Assembly: GCA_031216915.1 (NCBI GenBank)
Contig: CM062296.1
Coordinates: forward strand, 664,083,838-664,147,837
Length of the DNA stretch: 64,000 nt
Direction: 5' to 3'
Source of the DNA: Pictodentalium vernedei
Lineage: Eukaryota > Mollusca > Scaphopoda > Dentaliida > Dentaliidae
Below the pieces are notes generated by a model. That model searched no databases and had not been told where the DNA came from. It saw nothing but the letters and a program-made list of their open reading frames with translations. The position numbers were made by a program, and so were the translations under genes. Below, in pieces: positions 1-10,410 of this stretch. Numbering within the stretch: position 1 is the first letter of the stretch; each line of letters starts with the position of its first letter.

Positions 1-158
1 AGGTGAAGTATGGAGGGCCATTCAGGACATGTTTTCTTTGGTTTTAGATGCAAATTTTGGGGATTGGGGGGCAAAATTTGTGTTTGGCCCTATATTTTTA
101 AGAGTTAGCACCAGCTATGTCTGGGTCATTGGTAAGTATAAAAAATATATAATTTTAA
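1..158 (+). mobile_element. Right terminal repeat of a DIRS-type element (third copy, cut by window edge)
   Basis: Bases 1 to about 150 match the right terminal repeat of the full DIRS-type element that ends at 12605, including the long T/G-rich stretch and the GTCTGGGTCATTGGTAAG terminal block. Similarity stops at about 150-158, where sequence from the middle of a TTAA-type MITE begins. The rest of the element lies to the left of the window. Confidence 0.75.
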
Positions 159-246
159 GTTTTTGAGACAAAAAATGAAAAAAATTAGTTATTCAAGAAT
201 TTTTTTTACAAGTGTCGTCTGCTTTTCATGTTAGGTAAAGGGTTAA
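159..246. mobile_element. Right half of a TTAA-flanked (piggyBac-type) MITE
   Basis: From GTTTTTGAGAC to the terminal GTTAGGTAAAGGGTTAA this matches the right half of the MITE copies at 26491-26732 and 45412-45639. The left half is missing and is replaced by the DIRS end, which suggests that the DIRS copy inserted into or beside the MITE centre. Confidence 0.65.
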
Positions 247-310
247 AGGCTTCATATGCTGTGGATATGCTTCATATTATCTTTGAAGTGATACTATTTA
301 GTGTGTATGG

Positions 311-385
311 ATTTGCCTTGTTATAATTTATGGGAGAGTGCCTTTTGGCTCTCTCCCACAAATTGAAACAAGGCAAAGATATGTG
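311..385. repeat. Palindromic core of a foldback repeat
   Basis: ATTTATGGGAGAGTGCC pairs with the downstream GGCTCTCTCCCACAAATT to form a hairpin. The same GGAGAGTGCC/GGCACTCTCC core occurs at 5460-5510, 36900-36945, 55320-55362, 62045-62080 and 62840-62882. Only the centre of the element is recognisable here. Confidence 0.55.
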
Positions 386-458
386 AAAACATTTTGATCA
401 ACAAAAATAATTTAGCTCTGTACCAGTTGATAATGAGTGTATAATGATTTTTTTTCAG

Positions 459-529
459 AAGACCTTGAAGAGGAAGATGAAGAAAGTGATTTATTTAATT
501 ATCTTGATTTTGAAGAAGAAGATTTTGAT
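459..529 (+). CDS. Penultimate coding exon of an unidentified host gene
   Basis: A pyrimidine-rich tract ending TTTTTTTTCAG precedes the exon and GTGAGT, a consensus donor, follows it. The reading frame (two bases, then 23 codons) is open and strongly acidic, with runs such as EEEDEE and a later EEED. It ends exactly on a codon boundary and joins in frame to the exon at 2191. Upstream exons lie outside the window. The peptide has no motif I can assign. The acidic segment could be a disordered region near the C terminus of an intracellular protein, which is inference. The splice signals and clean joining make a real exon more likely than a chance ORF. Confidence 0.72.
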
Positions 530-624
530 GTGAGTAACGTAACTCTGAAGGCAAAATACCAAAATCTACCAGTTACCTCCATTTTGGCATGTCATATAAA
601 TATATAAGGCGTAAAAAAGTTATA

Positions 625-1005
625 AATCTGTTTTTCAGGCCCTCCAACATGGTCCTTTTGGCTGCCACATGCTCTTTTTTTATAACCAATGCAAACTTAA
701 AAAAAAATGAAAATTAAATGGTTTATGCCTGATATTTTACCCAAGTTGATAAAATTCATAAATTTGTCCCTTGAGTGCAACAAGGCTTTACAATGCTTTA
801 GCATTGCAAAGCCTTCTTGCATGAGAGGGACGAAATACACACCACCCATGCTATTCTGTAGATTATGAGGCCTAAACATAAAACAAACCAAGAACATGAT
901 CTTTTGATGGCAAAGAAATAATTGCAAAAACAAAAAATAAAATAAAAAAAACACCCACCCACATGCAATTTTACAAAAAAATGGCCTGAGAAACAGAAGA
1001 TCTAC
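625..1005. mobile_element. Palindromic MITE with CTCAGGCC ends
   Basis: The left end (CTGTTTTTCAGGCC) and right end (GGCCTGAGAAACAG) are inverted repeats. The centre is a long palindrome built on GCATTGCAAAGCCTTCTTGC and its complement. Related copies lie at 49808-50165 and, inverted, at 62955-63365. No coding capacity is visible. Confidence 0.7.
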
Positions 1006-1044
1006 TTTGTGGGACCTAAAATCTATGTTTTAGCATAAGTAAGA

Positions 1045-1375
1045 ATATTGGACATCAGACTGAAAGGTCATACGTCCATCCTGACCCATATCGTCTATGC
1101 TGTGTCCTTGGGCAAGACACTTAACAACTTTTGCCCTAGTGGGAGCATGGTGGGACACTGTACTAAGACGTATAGCACAGTAATGGTACATATGCCTTCA
1201 ACTGGTGCTAACCTGGCTTGTGCTAAATTAGTAAGTTAGGAAGTCCAACAGCTACTCACCACTAGTTGGTAGTTCTTTCCTTATATTCTTGCTCCCTTTA
1301 CTCATAAAACTCTGACAGGATATGTTCTAGTCTGTTAAACATGTCATTAAACACCAACAAAAACATAAACAATGA
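1045..1375 (+). mobile_element. tRNA-derived SINE, degenerate copy
   Basis: Matches the better SINE at 25990-26324 through the body (CTTGGGCAAGACACTTAA, GCCTTCAACTGGTGCTAA) and the 3' part ending in GTCATTAAACACC. The tRNA-like head is poorly preserved. Confidence 0.65.
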
Positions 1376-1453
1376 TGCTTTGATGCCGATATCCTTCTGA
1401 GATGGGTTGTAGAAGAACACTCCAACATATCACATTCCACTAAAATTAATAAT

Positions 1454-1528
1454 ATTTTTATACTAGAACAAATGGCCCAGACTTAGCTGGTGCAAACTCA
1501 ATAATATCAAGGGCCAAACACAAATATC
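1454..1528 (+). mobile_element. Scrap of DIRS terminal repeat
   Basis: Begins ATTTTTATACTAGAACAAAT and continues through CCCAGACTTAGCTGGTGC to GGGCCAAACACAAATAT, matching the first ~75 bases of the left terminal repeat at 6114. Nothing more of the element follows, so this is a truncated end or solo-end relic. Confidence 0.65.
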
Positions 1529-1590
1529 CTGTTAATTGAATAATTTTCATCAGTAAAATGGCTATTCAATTAACAGGGTTCCACTGTTAT
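1528..1590. mobile_element. pogo-like hairpin element
   Basis: CCTGTTAATTGAATAATTTT pairs with TGGCTATTCAATTAACAGG, followed by a CCACTGTTA end. The CAGTGGAA-type terminus and TA-rich flank resemble pogo/Tigger-like MITEs. A related copy lies at 57592-57671. Confidence 0.5.
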
Positions 1591-1896
1591 AAAAAAAAAA
1601 AAATCTGTCTTCTAACTCAATATGAAGATCATCCACAGAAAATTAAGTCCTAATTTCAGAACCTATGCTTTTCAATAGAGCACAAGTTTAGGCTTGTAGT
1701 ATTCAATGGGTTAGGTTTATCACAGCACTTACCCACAGTTGAATTTCTAGCTGTTACTTGGAGCTAGCTTATTCCATTGCCCGGTTGCATCTGGGAATAA
1801 AAACTAAAGCATATAAGCATATTATATGTAATTTAAGGAAATAACCCAACCGTTGTGGGAATATCAACCTTATGATAACACTGTGTTTGACAGTAT

Positions 1897-2147
1897 ATAA
1901 CCCTTCACCTAATGCATACGCCATTAAAATTTATTATTTTAAAAATTATATATTTTGCATTTTTTTTTTTAAATTTCAATAAAATTGTACCATGTGACCG
2001 CTCATTGAAATGAGCTCGTTCCAGTGAGAAGTCACCTGATATGGTTTTGTTGAAATATTTTGAAAAGTAGTTTTTTTTTCAACTTTCAACTACTCAGTTT
2101 GTATATTACACAGGCAGATGTGGCCGATACTTTAGGTAAAGGAGTAA
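1897..2147. mobile_element. Degenerate TTAA-type (piggyBac-like) MITE
   Basis: Ends resemble TAACCCTTCACCTAA and TTTAGGTAAAGGAGTAA, and the centre holds a degenerate GAGCTCGTTCCAGTGAG palindrome. These are the landmarks of the better copies at 26491 and 45412. Confidence 0.6.
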
Positions 2148-2190
2148 CATATTATTTGTCCATCAATTATTATTTTTTTTAATCTTTCAG

Positions 2191-2361
2191 GATTATCTCA
2201 AGTTAGGACCTCTTGAGTTGAAACTACTAAATGTTACAGGCACACAGATGCCTATCCATGAACAAGTACAGTTGTCAAAAGAAGAATTAGAAGTCAGTGA
2301 CTGTAACCCAGACAAGTGGCCTGTTACTCATCCAATGCTGAAAGATGCTATATCAACATAA
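2191..2361 (+). CDS. Terminal coding exon of the same unidentified host gene
   Basis: Follows a TTTTTTTTAATCTTTCAG acceptor and reads 56 codons to a TAA stop at 2359-2361. It joins in frame to the exon at 459-529. The predicted C-terminal sequence runs from DYLKLGPLELKLL through QLSKEELEV to WPVTHPMLKDAIST. It is mixed polar and hydrophobic, not low complexity, with codon use and composition unlike the surrounding AT-rich repeats. I see no membrane segment or known catalytic motif and cannot name the protein. The 3' UTR probably runs into the sequence after 2361, but no polyadenylation signal is convincing. Together the two exons give about 79 C-terminal residues. Confidence 0.78.
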   Translation, partial: DYLKLGPLELKLLNVTGTQMPIHEQVQLSKEELEVSDCNPDKWPVTHPMLKDAIST

Positions 2362-2539
2362 AAACAAACCATTGAACAAAATTATAATGCTAAGGACCCA
2401 GGTTCACCAGACACCAGTGTCTTACTTTCTAGAAAGTGCTTCAAGCAAAAATTGAGAATCTTTCCTTTGCATTATATGCAGTTTAAAAATTAAAAACACT
2501 TTCATGATGTATTGAGCAAATTTTAATTGTTTTGTGACA

Positions 2540-2690
2540 TCAATATTATCTCTACTCAAGAACCCTGGGAAGTGGTGCAGTGTTTATTCACTGTGATAAA
2601 CAGGTTCTGTTTTACTGTAAAAATAGAACCCAATAACCAATATCTGGAGTGGAAGTCCTCTAAAATGGGCAGCATAGGCAGAAACGATAG
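2540..2690 (+). repeat. Interspersed repeat, three copies in window
   Basis: The stretch around GTGGTGCAGTGTTTATTCAC and the AGTGGAAGTCCTCTAAAATG block recur at 33446-33560 and, inverted and partial, at 31855-31935. The open frames in them are by-products of the repeat. Confidence 0.5.
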
Positions 2691-2889
2691 GCTAAACTTA
2701 ATTTTATACATGTGTTGTGATTATGATGTAACCTCATGTGCTCAAAGAGATTTTAACCCCTCGAATGCTGCTGGGGGATATTCCTGCCCAGGACAGGATT
2801 TCGTTGCCACTGAAATAAGTATAATTTGGGCATATTTAATCAAACTTTACCCTGTAAATTGAATGGATTTTTTCACCAAAGATTTTGTA

Positions 2890-2990
2890 AGTTAAATTTA
2901 CATGAATTTTTCATCAAATCTAGTCAGGGCTACTGTGAGGCAGCCGTGACTAGACCTGATAAAAAATACCTTGAAAATACTCAGTGGGTT
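2890..2990. repeat. Palindromic repeat with TCAAATCTAGTCA core
   Basis: ATCAAATCTAGTCAGGGCT is partly complementary to GCCGTGACTAGACCTGAT downstream. A related and clearer palindrome lies at 58425-58500. Confidence 0.5.
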
Positions 2991-3006
2991 AAGAGTTAAT
3001 TACCCA

Positions 3007-3057
<51 letters not shown>

Positions 3058-3059
3058 AT
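3007..3059. repeat. (TAAA)n microsatellite
   Basis: An uninterrupted run of about 13 AAAT/TAAA units. Confidence 0.95.
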
Positions 3060-3313
3060 CCACTATTTCGTTTTTTGCTGATAAAGTATTGTTACATGAC
3101 AAACTGTTGGAAAGGGTTCTCATTACCTTACAGCATTACAGCAACTGAATGGAAGAAATAGCTTAATATAAGAAAAATGATGATGACTGAGCAGTGGTTC
3201 CTGTGTGCAGCTTAGATCAGTCTTGGAACTGATACTAACTGACATTTATAACTGGTGAACTTTGATACAATTGGATCAACTTGCTTATTCCAGTTACGGG
3301 TTTAAAACTATAT
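3060..3313. other. Spacer without recognised feature
   Basis: AT-rich, no splice-bounded coding frame or repeat end recognised. Confidence 0.4.
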
Positions 3314-3459
3314 TTAACCCTTTACCTAACATGAAAGGCAGACAACAGTTGCAAATAGAATTCTTGAATAAAAACAAATGAAAAATATAATTTAAATTGA
3401 ATGGGGATTTTTGTTAAAAAGCTGACTGGTTTTTTCTATTATGTTGGGTAAAGGGTTGA
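3314..3459. mobile_element. Short TTAA-type MITE
   Basis: Starts TTAACCCTTTACCTAAC and ends TTGGGTAAAGGGTTGA, the inverted terminal sequences of the family. The internal palindrome seen in longer copies has been lost, leaving 146 bp. Confidence 0.7.
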
Positions 3460-4030
3460 ATATGAATAATAAAGAATATAATTGGGTGCTTTTTATATAT
3501 TCATCTGCTGAGATTTGATTCAGAATTTTTCACCTGACTGATTGTGTGAACTCTGAAACTCTCCCTTTCATGTTGTGTAAAAGTATTTCTTATTGGGAAG
3601 TAACTCTTCATCAGTCTTAGCAGCACCTGACAGCCCACATCTCAGTAGTAACCCTATTTACACAGTTAAAATTGACAGAAGATATCAACATCAAACGTAG
3701 TTTGGTATTTGATCTGGACTTGCAATGAACTTATGAACTGAAGATCAACAAGGTCAGAATTCAACATTGCCATGTATATGAAAGTCTTGGAAAGTAGAAT
3801 ATCTTAGAAAAAGTATGGAAAGTCCATGAAAAATATATTCAGGGAACTGATGTTGGTCAAAATGTCTACTTATGAGCTGTAGCTGTTGTCAGCTTTTGTT
3901 TCTTAAACTGCATTTTTATTAATTGAAGTGAAGTGATATCTGTACCTAAAACTGATCCTTCAAGGAGGCTTCCTAAGCATCAGTGATGGATATATGTATC
4001 AAATGTAATGGTTTTAATTAAGGCCTTTTA
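3460..4030. other. Spacer without recognised feature
   Basis: AT-rich sequence. I saw no supported gene, RNA or element boundary. Confidence 0.4.
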
Positions 4031-4034
4031 AAAA

Positions 4035-4405
4035 GTTTCTTGTTTCTCAGGCAACTTTTCCTCACTTATAGGATGAGGGTGGGAGGCTTTTTTATTTTTT
4101 TTCTTCTTTTTATTCACAAAACAGTTCTGAAAATAGTTGGGATCAGAAATTTAATTACTTGCATTATTATGTGGCAAACCAATGTTTTCAACAGTGGAAA
4201 TTTCCCATAATGTAGCTGAAAATTTAACCAACTATATTTTGTTTGATAGAGCTCTGTGAGCTCTGTGAAACAAGGTATAGTTGGTTAAATATTTATCCTA
4301 CAAGTGCAAAATAGTGTCATAGAAGAGAATTTCAGTTGAAAAAAGAGTGATGAGGCAAATTTTCTATGACAAAGGGAGTGCCTGAGAAACAATAATTTTT
4401 TTTAA
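4035..4405. repeat. Foldback repeat, related copy at window end
   Basis: Contains an inverted pair around AACCAACTATATTTTG and ACAAGGTATAGTTGGTT. The flanks carry CTTGTTTCTCAGGCA and TGCCTGAGAAACAATAA. An inverted, truncated relative occupies about 63885-64000, and the AACCAAATATATCATG part recurs at 32150-32212. Confidence 0.55.
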
Positions 4406-4659
4406 TAGCCTAATGTATAAATTATTATAAAAAATGTTATCTGGTATGTATAAAAAGAGAGATGATTAGCCTCTAAAGGCCTGGAGAGTTTTAGCAATTT
4501 TTGCTACACTTTGACAGTTTAAATCCAGGGGATTTGCAGTTGTTTCTAGGCAAAGTTTGGCTGCCTACAGAGAGAGCCAAGCTTTGCCTAGATACAAGTG
4601 TCAAGGTACTTGGAATATAACTTCCTAATTTATCCATAGACTGCATGTTGGGGTACCTG

Positions 4660-4990
4660 TTTTTTTGCTTACTTAAAAAGTGATCAAAGTTGGCACTTTT
4701 CCTTCAGCTGGTTGAGTGCTTGAAGCCACTGGTATGGCTCCACTGAAACATGATGGAAGCCACTTTAGTGGCTTTACACTGTGTGTATTAACTTGATGTT
4801 TGGTCAGCAGTAGAAGAAATTTTTTTTATATAAAATTGTTTGGTTGCAATTTATTGGAGAGTGCCTAATGGACAATCTAACACATTGTAACAAAACAATT
4901 ATTTATTAAAATCTTGCTAAACTAAGGCTACTCTTGCTTGTAGCAAGGTTTCATTGGAAAATTTCCCATGTTTCAAATCACCTCTTAAAA
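4660..4990. mobile_element. Degenerate foldback element (GGTTGAGTGC family)
   Basis: Has the left-end landmarks GGTTGAGTGCTTGAAGCCAC, a CAATTTATTGGAGAGTGCC half-palindrome and the downstream ACTAAGGCTACTCTTGCT block seen in the fuller copy at 36763-37070. The right end is eroded. Confidence 0.55.
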
Positions 4991-5390
4991 ATAATTTAGC
5001 AGTCAATCAGTTAAAGGTTAAAATAATTTGAGTTGACAGTCTGGGAAAGTGCTTGAAAACTCCCGTAAAAAAGCCTTGAACATTGTGGATTTCTTTTCTC
5101 TTGGACATATACAAACTTTATGTCGAAGTTGCAAACCTAGAGTAAAATGCTCACAGGACTCAAGTGTGTGCCTTTTGTCTATCAGGGGATAAAACTGTTG
5201 GTGAATAAATGTACTATTGTGAAGCCATGTATTGTCTTGAGAGGGACAGGACTTGATTGTTTGTTTTATTCCAATAAAAGTTTATAGTTATGGTTTTGTA
5301 AAAATGTTGTGTTGGAAAATATACTTTTTAATTAATGATAATGATTTGTGTTTTTTATGTACATATTTTCTTGAAAATTTGCCGGTGTCT

Positions 5391-5600
5391 CTCACCATTA
5401 ACTGGTTGAGGGCTAGGTTATTTTTGATGGTCTGATTTGTTATTCAGAATTTGTTCCATTACAAATTATTGGAGAGTGCCTTCAGGCACTCTCCAGTAAT
5501 TTGTAATAGAACAAATTTATACAAACAAAATATTTGGGTTTGATTGAACATGAAACATGAGCAAGGAAAATGTTGGCTTCTGCTCTGGTATCCTCATTTT
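5391..5600. mobile_element. Left part of a foldback element split by nested insertions
   Basis: Begins ATTAACTGGTTGAGGGC, carries a strong ATTATTGGAGAGTGCC/GGCACTCTCCAGTAAT hairpin, and stops at 5600 where the TAGTCCCC element begins. Its matching right end (GTGGCTTCTTGCACTCAACC and CAGTTAA) is found 8 kb away at 13559-13640. Confidence 0.65.
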
Positions 5601-6113
5601 TAGTCCCCTACCGGCAAGGCCGTAAGTCTGTCAGTCAGTCTGTCAGTCACACTTTAGTTTTCCGGAATTGTTTTTGGAAATGCTTCAACCGAATGATTTC
5701 ATTTTTGGTAACCTACTATAGAACGATGACTTACAGATCAAGTTTGAGTTTCATGCTGATTGCATTATTCTTGTGTGAGTTATGGCCCTTGGAAATATGG
5801 AAAAGCGCCAAAATATCAGTTTTCCGCACTTTTTTTTAGAATCACTTCAACGGAATGATTTCATTTTTAGTAACCTGCTATAGAACTATGACTTACAGAT
5901 CAAGTTTCATTTGCACTCTGTCCATCCGTCAGTCTGTCAGTCACACGTTAGTTTTCCGGACTTTTTTGGGAAATGCTTCAACCGAATGATTTCATTTTTG
6001 GTAACCTACTATAGAACGATGACTTACAGATCAAGTTTAAGTTTCATGCTGATTGCATTATTCTTGTGTGAGTTATGGCCCTTGGAAATATGGAAAAGCA
6101 TCAAAATATCAGT
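5601..6113. mobile_element. Left part of TAGTCCCC-ended element with internal minisatellite
   Basis: Starts TAGTCCCCTACCGGCA. The inverted counterpart TGCCGTTGGGGACTA lies at 13544-13558. The interior consists of repeated blocks with CTACTATAGAACGATGACTT and CGAATGATTTCATTTTTGG, and CTGTCAGTCA runs. The open frames here come from the repeats. The DIRS element interrupts it at 6113/12606. Confidence 0.65.
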
Positions 6114-6335
6114 ATTTTTATACTGTACCAATGACCCAGACATAGCTGGTGCTAACTCTTAAAATATAGGGCCAAACACAAATATTGCCCCCCAATCCCC
6201 AAAATTTGCATCTAAAACCAAAACCAAAGAAAACATGTCCTGAATGGCCCTCCACACTTCACCTCTACTGCGCATGCGCAGTGTCAAGGACGTTCCAAAA
6301 TTGGCGCCATTAATCATTCTTAGTTTGGCCCTTCA
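6114..6335. repeat. Left inverted terminal repeat of DIRS family 1
   Basis: Complementary to 12365-12605 through the CAATGACCCAGACATAGCTG block, the GGCCCTCCACACTTCACC block and the palindromic CTGCGCATGCGCAG. Confidence 0.85.
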
Positions 6336-7454
6336 TCAGTTAACATCTGACTGATCTTTGTGCTTGTAAATCTCAGTTTAAATGATGCCAGACACATAAA
6401 TATTAGTGAAATGGTGATTCTAAGGAGGATATAGAAGGAGGAGAGGAAAAATGTGTGACAGAATATTATCAGGGCTGTAACTTAAAATTTTTTAATGAAA
6501 TTATGTTAAGTTACCTATTTTCGAGGCAGCAGCCATTTTGTTGTCTTTCTTGTTATTTAGTTACACTGATTTTTCAGTGTTTTCCTCTCTCCCTTTCCTT
6601 TAAGTCCCCTCATGCTATTCTCCCATGCTTTTGGCATAGTTTCTGTAATTATTATTACTAAAATTTCTTGGGAGTTTTAGCTGAATAACAGAATGAATTC
6701 TGTTCTTTTCCCCATGTTTACGTCTTCACCTATGGGTGGTTAGGCGTTATGTTCTGCATCTACCATCTGATGTTCTGCAGTTTCTTCCCTGGAAGTCTCT
6801 GTTTTGCATCAGATAGTGTATTTTTGGTAACTGATTTCGGGCCTGGGTGCCTGGAGTCTTATTTTAGTGTTTTTAACACTCATTGTTTACATTTACAACA
6901 GCCCTCTGTGTGAGGGGGGGATTTCTTGAAAATAATATCTTGATGTTAATTTAATCATAACTAGATATATTATTATTGTTCGTAAGTGTTGCATAAATTG
7001 TTTAAAATATTTTAAAAATTTTTGTCCACACTTAGGCTTGGGATCCATTGGGGCTCAACGTTACTTTTCAGAAACTTGGGCTTTTCTGAAAAAATATTTT
7101 TTCAAAATATTTTGATTTCAATTATTTTTTCTATGTTAATGGATCATATTATTATGTATTTTGATTGTCAGGGGTTGGTGCGAGTACCAGGACTTTGTTT
7201 TCTTTTCACATTGAAAGGATTTTGATCAATTGTAATAAGAGGAAGTCTTCCTCGGACTTTTATTATCATTCTATATGTAGTCAGTGTACTCGCATTAACT
7301 CCTGTTCTGTATCTGATGATTTTGATGACAACATGGGAAGCGTATGTCATGGTATGTTAGTGGGGAATTGGACATTCCGGTCCTTTCCCCGCAGGGTCAC
7401 TCTACTTTATCAATTTCTATTTCAGACGATCAAGATTAGGGTGATGTATCTGTG

Positions 7455-9722
7455 ATGTCTTCCAACAGTGTGCCTCCGTCGTCACAATTAATGAAGGGCT
7501 AGCGGAAAAGTGCTCATGTAAATACGCCAATTGCCTAAGAGGACCCTAGTAGGTTCGACGGCCTTTGACGTCCGCTAGCTCGCCCGGTGTAGCGTCCATT
7601 CATCGAATGGTTCGGCAGCCGGGTTCGTCCGTTGCGGTCTAGAAGGAGTTTTGGGGTGATGCGAGCACTATAAATCAACCAAATGCACACTCAGTGACAG
7701 CGGATTAGAGGGAGAACGGAGGAAGCCTTTTAGTCCGGTTCATAGCTCGTTCTGGTCCATCCGGACGGCAAGCGAGAGAGGCCCCTCTCTCGTACAACAA
7801 CATCTGGCCCCAGATGTTGTGGTACAAAATGTTTCGCATTCGGAGCATATGTCCGCCGCTCGGGACGCTCCGACATATAGTCAGTCCGGAGAGACTGTCA
7901 ATAAGGCTTCCTCATTCTCATGGTAGCGCACACGACCGCTCTTGGCTACGTGACCTCGGATATCCAGTCAGCTTCGCCAGTCAGAGAATCATCGGCGACC
8001 AGGTCACACCATCCGATAGCCAGGGACACGAGGCCTGCAGACTCCGGACGTTCGCATAGGAAAGTGTGCGGGAGTCAACGTACACGGAGCTTCCGGCGGC
8101 AATGCATCGTAAGACGGCTACTGCACAGGCCTCGGGGACGGACGTGCTATCCTAAATAGCACAGCTTATCGCAGCATCCCAGCAACAACTGAATCTGTCG
8201 CATAATGCTTTATCCGACGATGCTGGGTCGGGACGCTCCGCGGAAGTGGGTACGGACGTCCGAAAATTTCATCCGGTCCGACGGGATACCGAAAGGGATT
8301 CAGAGGATTTCGAGCTTTCCCTTTCGGAACAACATATGCTGTTGTGTATGTCCACTGACTTTATCTTCTACAGGTTCTTTCGTTGGACCAGAATGCTGCG
8401 ATGCCGGATAAGAAACTGATAGCGTCGGTGGACTTAGAAATTTTTGGTTCGGTTCAGGGACATCGTCCCTCAGTTCCGACATAGTCCAATAATGTCACAC
8501 AAACTTTCGAATTATTGAACGACGCTATATATTTATTATTATATGCTTGCTATTACCATTTCTGGTTTCTTGTTCGCAAAGTTACGGAGATGTCTTTCAA
8601 AAGTGTGCCTCTGTCGTCATAGTTAATGAAGAGCTAGCGGCAATAAGTGCTCATGGAATATGTCTATCGCCTAAGAGGTCCCTTGTAGGATCGACGGAGT
8701 GACATTCGCTAGCTCACCCGGTGTAGCGTACATTCATCGAATGGTTCGGCTGCCGGGTTCGTCCGTTGGGGTCTAGGAAGGAGATTTGGGTGATGCGAGC
8801 ACTATAATTACTTTAGTACTCACCCAATGACGGCGGATTGAGGACAGATCGGAGGAAGCCTGTTAGTCCGGTTCCTGGCTTGTCCAGGTCCGTCCGGGCT
8901 GTGAGCGAGAGAGGTCCCTCTCTCGTCCAACAACATAGGGGACCGCATGTTGTGGTTCAGATATTTTACATTCGGAGCATATGTCCGTCGCTCGGGACGC
9001 TCCGTTATATTGACAGTCCGAGAGACTGTCGATAATGCTTCCTCATCCTCACAGCAGTGCACACGACCGCACATTGGCTACGTGACCTCGAGTATCCGAT
9101 CAGTTTCGTCATTCAGTGATTCCACGGCGAACAGGTCACGCCATCCGGTAGCCGAGGGACACGAGGCCTATTCACTCCGTTCGCTCGCATATTAGTAGTA
9201 TGCACGGGGTAACGATCACAGAGCTTCCAGCGGCAATGCATCGTAGGACCGCTTCTCCACAGGCCTCAGTGACGGACGTGCTATCCGAGTTAGCACAGTT
9301 TTTTTGCAGCATCCCAGCAATCGACAGTTTCTTGGTCGAATCAGGAATTATCCGACGGCGCTGGGTCGGTGCGGTCCGCGGTTGCATCAGGTATGGACGA
9401 CCGAACGCTTTATAGGGTCCGACAGGATGGCGAAAGGGATTCGAAAGATTTCGAGTTTTCCCTTTCGTAGCATCAGAAGCTGCCATGCATATCTTCCGGC
9501 ATTATCTTCCAGTGATTGTTATTTCGGACTACATTGCTGCGATGTTGGATAAGAGACTTATAGCGTTATTGGACACGGAATTTTGGATCGGTTCAGGGAC
9601 ATTGTCCCTGACTTACCGACACAGTCCAATAATGTCATTAGAACATGTGTATTATTTATCGACGCTATATACATATAAGCCTGCTACCAAGCATGATAGT
9701 TTAGTTTCTTGTCCGCAATGCT
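7455..9722 (+). pseudogene. gag-like region of DIRS family 1, internally duplicated
   Basis: Two tandem copies of about 1.13 kb (7455-8587 and 8588-9722) share landmarks such as CATCGAATGGTTCGGC, GCCGGGTTCGTCCGTTG and GAGCATATGTCCG. Composition is markedly GC-richer than the flanks. Frames are broken many times. By position (5' of RNase H and recombinase) and style this corresponds to a DIRS gag ORF, which would encode a nucleocapsid-like protein, but no zinc knuckle is visible. The assignment rests on position only. The duplication is unusual and would disrupt any product. Confidence 0.5.
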
Positions 9723-9779
9723 CATTTCTGCCTTTTATCATTTATACGAATAATTTATTTTGGCAGAACAGGGCATATC

Positions 9780-10410
9780 GAGAGTTCATATGCGTCTAGA
9801 CGGCGTGGTTAAAGACTGGAAATAATCTTTTTCGCTGTCTATGTCTTTTCCAACCACAATGTTCTCTTCGACGGCAACTTTTCAGCAATCCATGAATTGC
9901 TCGATTTACACGTTCTCTTGTCTATCTAGTGTAGCAAGAGATTCAGACTGGGGCAAACATTCGGTGGTTGAGAACATTATTCAGAAACGCATGTCCAAAT
10001 CCTGTCCGTTAAATCGGCAGTAGTGGCGTATCTCCGGAACCAGGGAGGCACTCATTCGTTTCCGTTATTCAATTTAATGGAAAGAATCCTTCTGTTTGTT
10101 ATAGTACACCAAGTTCTGCTTTGGTCCGTCATATTCCGGGTCGTCTGATTGTATTACCGGACTCCCGTTCACTTATGGGTCGCTTGTTGCCGTCAGAATG
10201 GACTCTCAACAAACAAGTATTCAATCAGATTTGCTATCAATGGGAGCGCCCAATGATAATTTATTTACGACACAACTTGCTAATCAATTGCAGACGTATG
10301 TGTTTGCTTGTCCGGATCCCTGAGCTTATGTTGTTAACGCTCTATTGATCTAATAGGACGGAATGATAGGATATGCGTATCCTCCTGCGCTGTTGTTTCA
10401 GCAAGTATTG
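9780..10410 (+). pseudogene. RNase H remnant of DIRS family 1
   Basis: Frames in this segment show VVAYLRNQGGTHSFPLFN around 10020-10075, corresponding to VVAYIRDQGSTHSVPMYE in the second DIRS element. They then show HIPGRLIVLPDS at 10122-10160 and a later GYAYPPALLFQQVL. In DIRS elements these belong to the RNase H domain that follows RT and removes the RNA strand during reverse transcription. Several frameshifts and stops separate the pieces. Only about 60 bp separate the gag-like repeat from this domain, so the RT coding region appears to be deleted. Confidence 0.7.

Larger units (their letters stand above)
530..2190 (+). other. Intron between the two terminal host exons
   Basis: Runs from GTGAGT to a pyrimidine-rich AATCTTTCAG acceptor. 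Its 1,661 bases are mostly mobile DNA: a palindromic MITE, a SINE, a DIRS-end scrap, a pogo-like hairpin and a degenerate TTAA MITE. Confidence 0.65.

Noticed and set aside
2527..2862. 111-codon plus-strand ORF just after the host gene
   Set aside because: Its first half matches an interspersed repeat at 33446 and 31855. Composition is not protein-like.
5570..6162. Repeated ORFs of 60-109 codons at 5570-6162 and 12444-13320
   Set aside because: The same peptide recurs because the underlying DNA is a minisatellite. Frames overlap and lack splice signals or family motifs.
6335..7455. Intact gag start in DIRS family 1
   Set aside because: No frame longer than about 96 codons and no recognisable motif before the duplicated segment.
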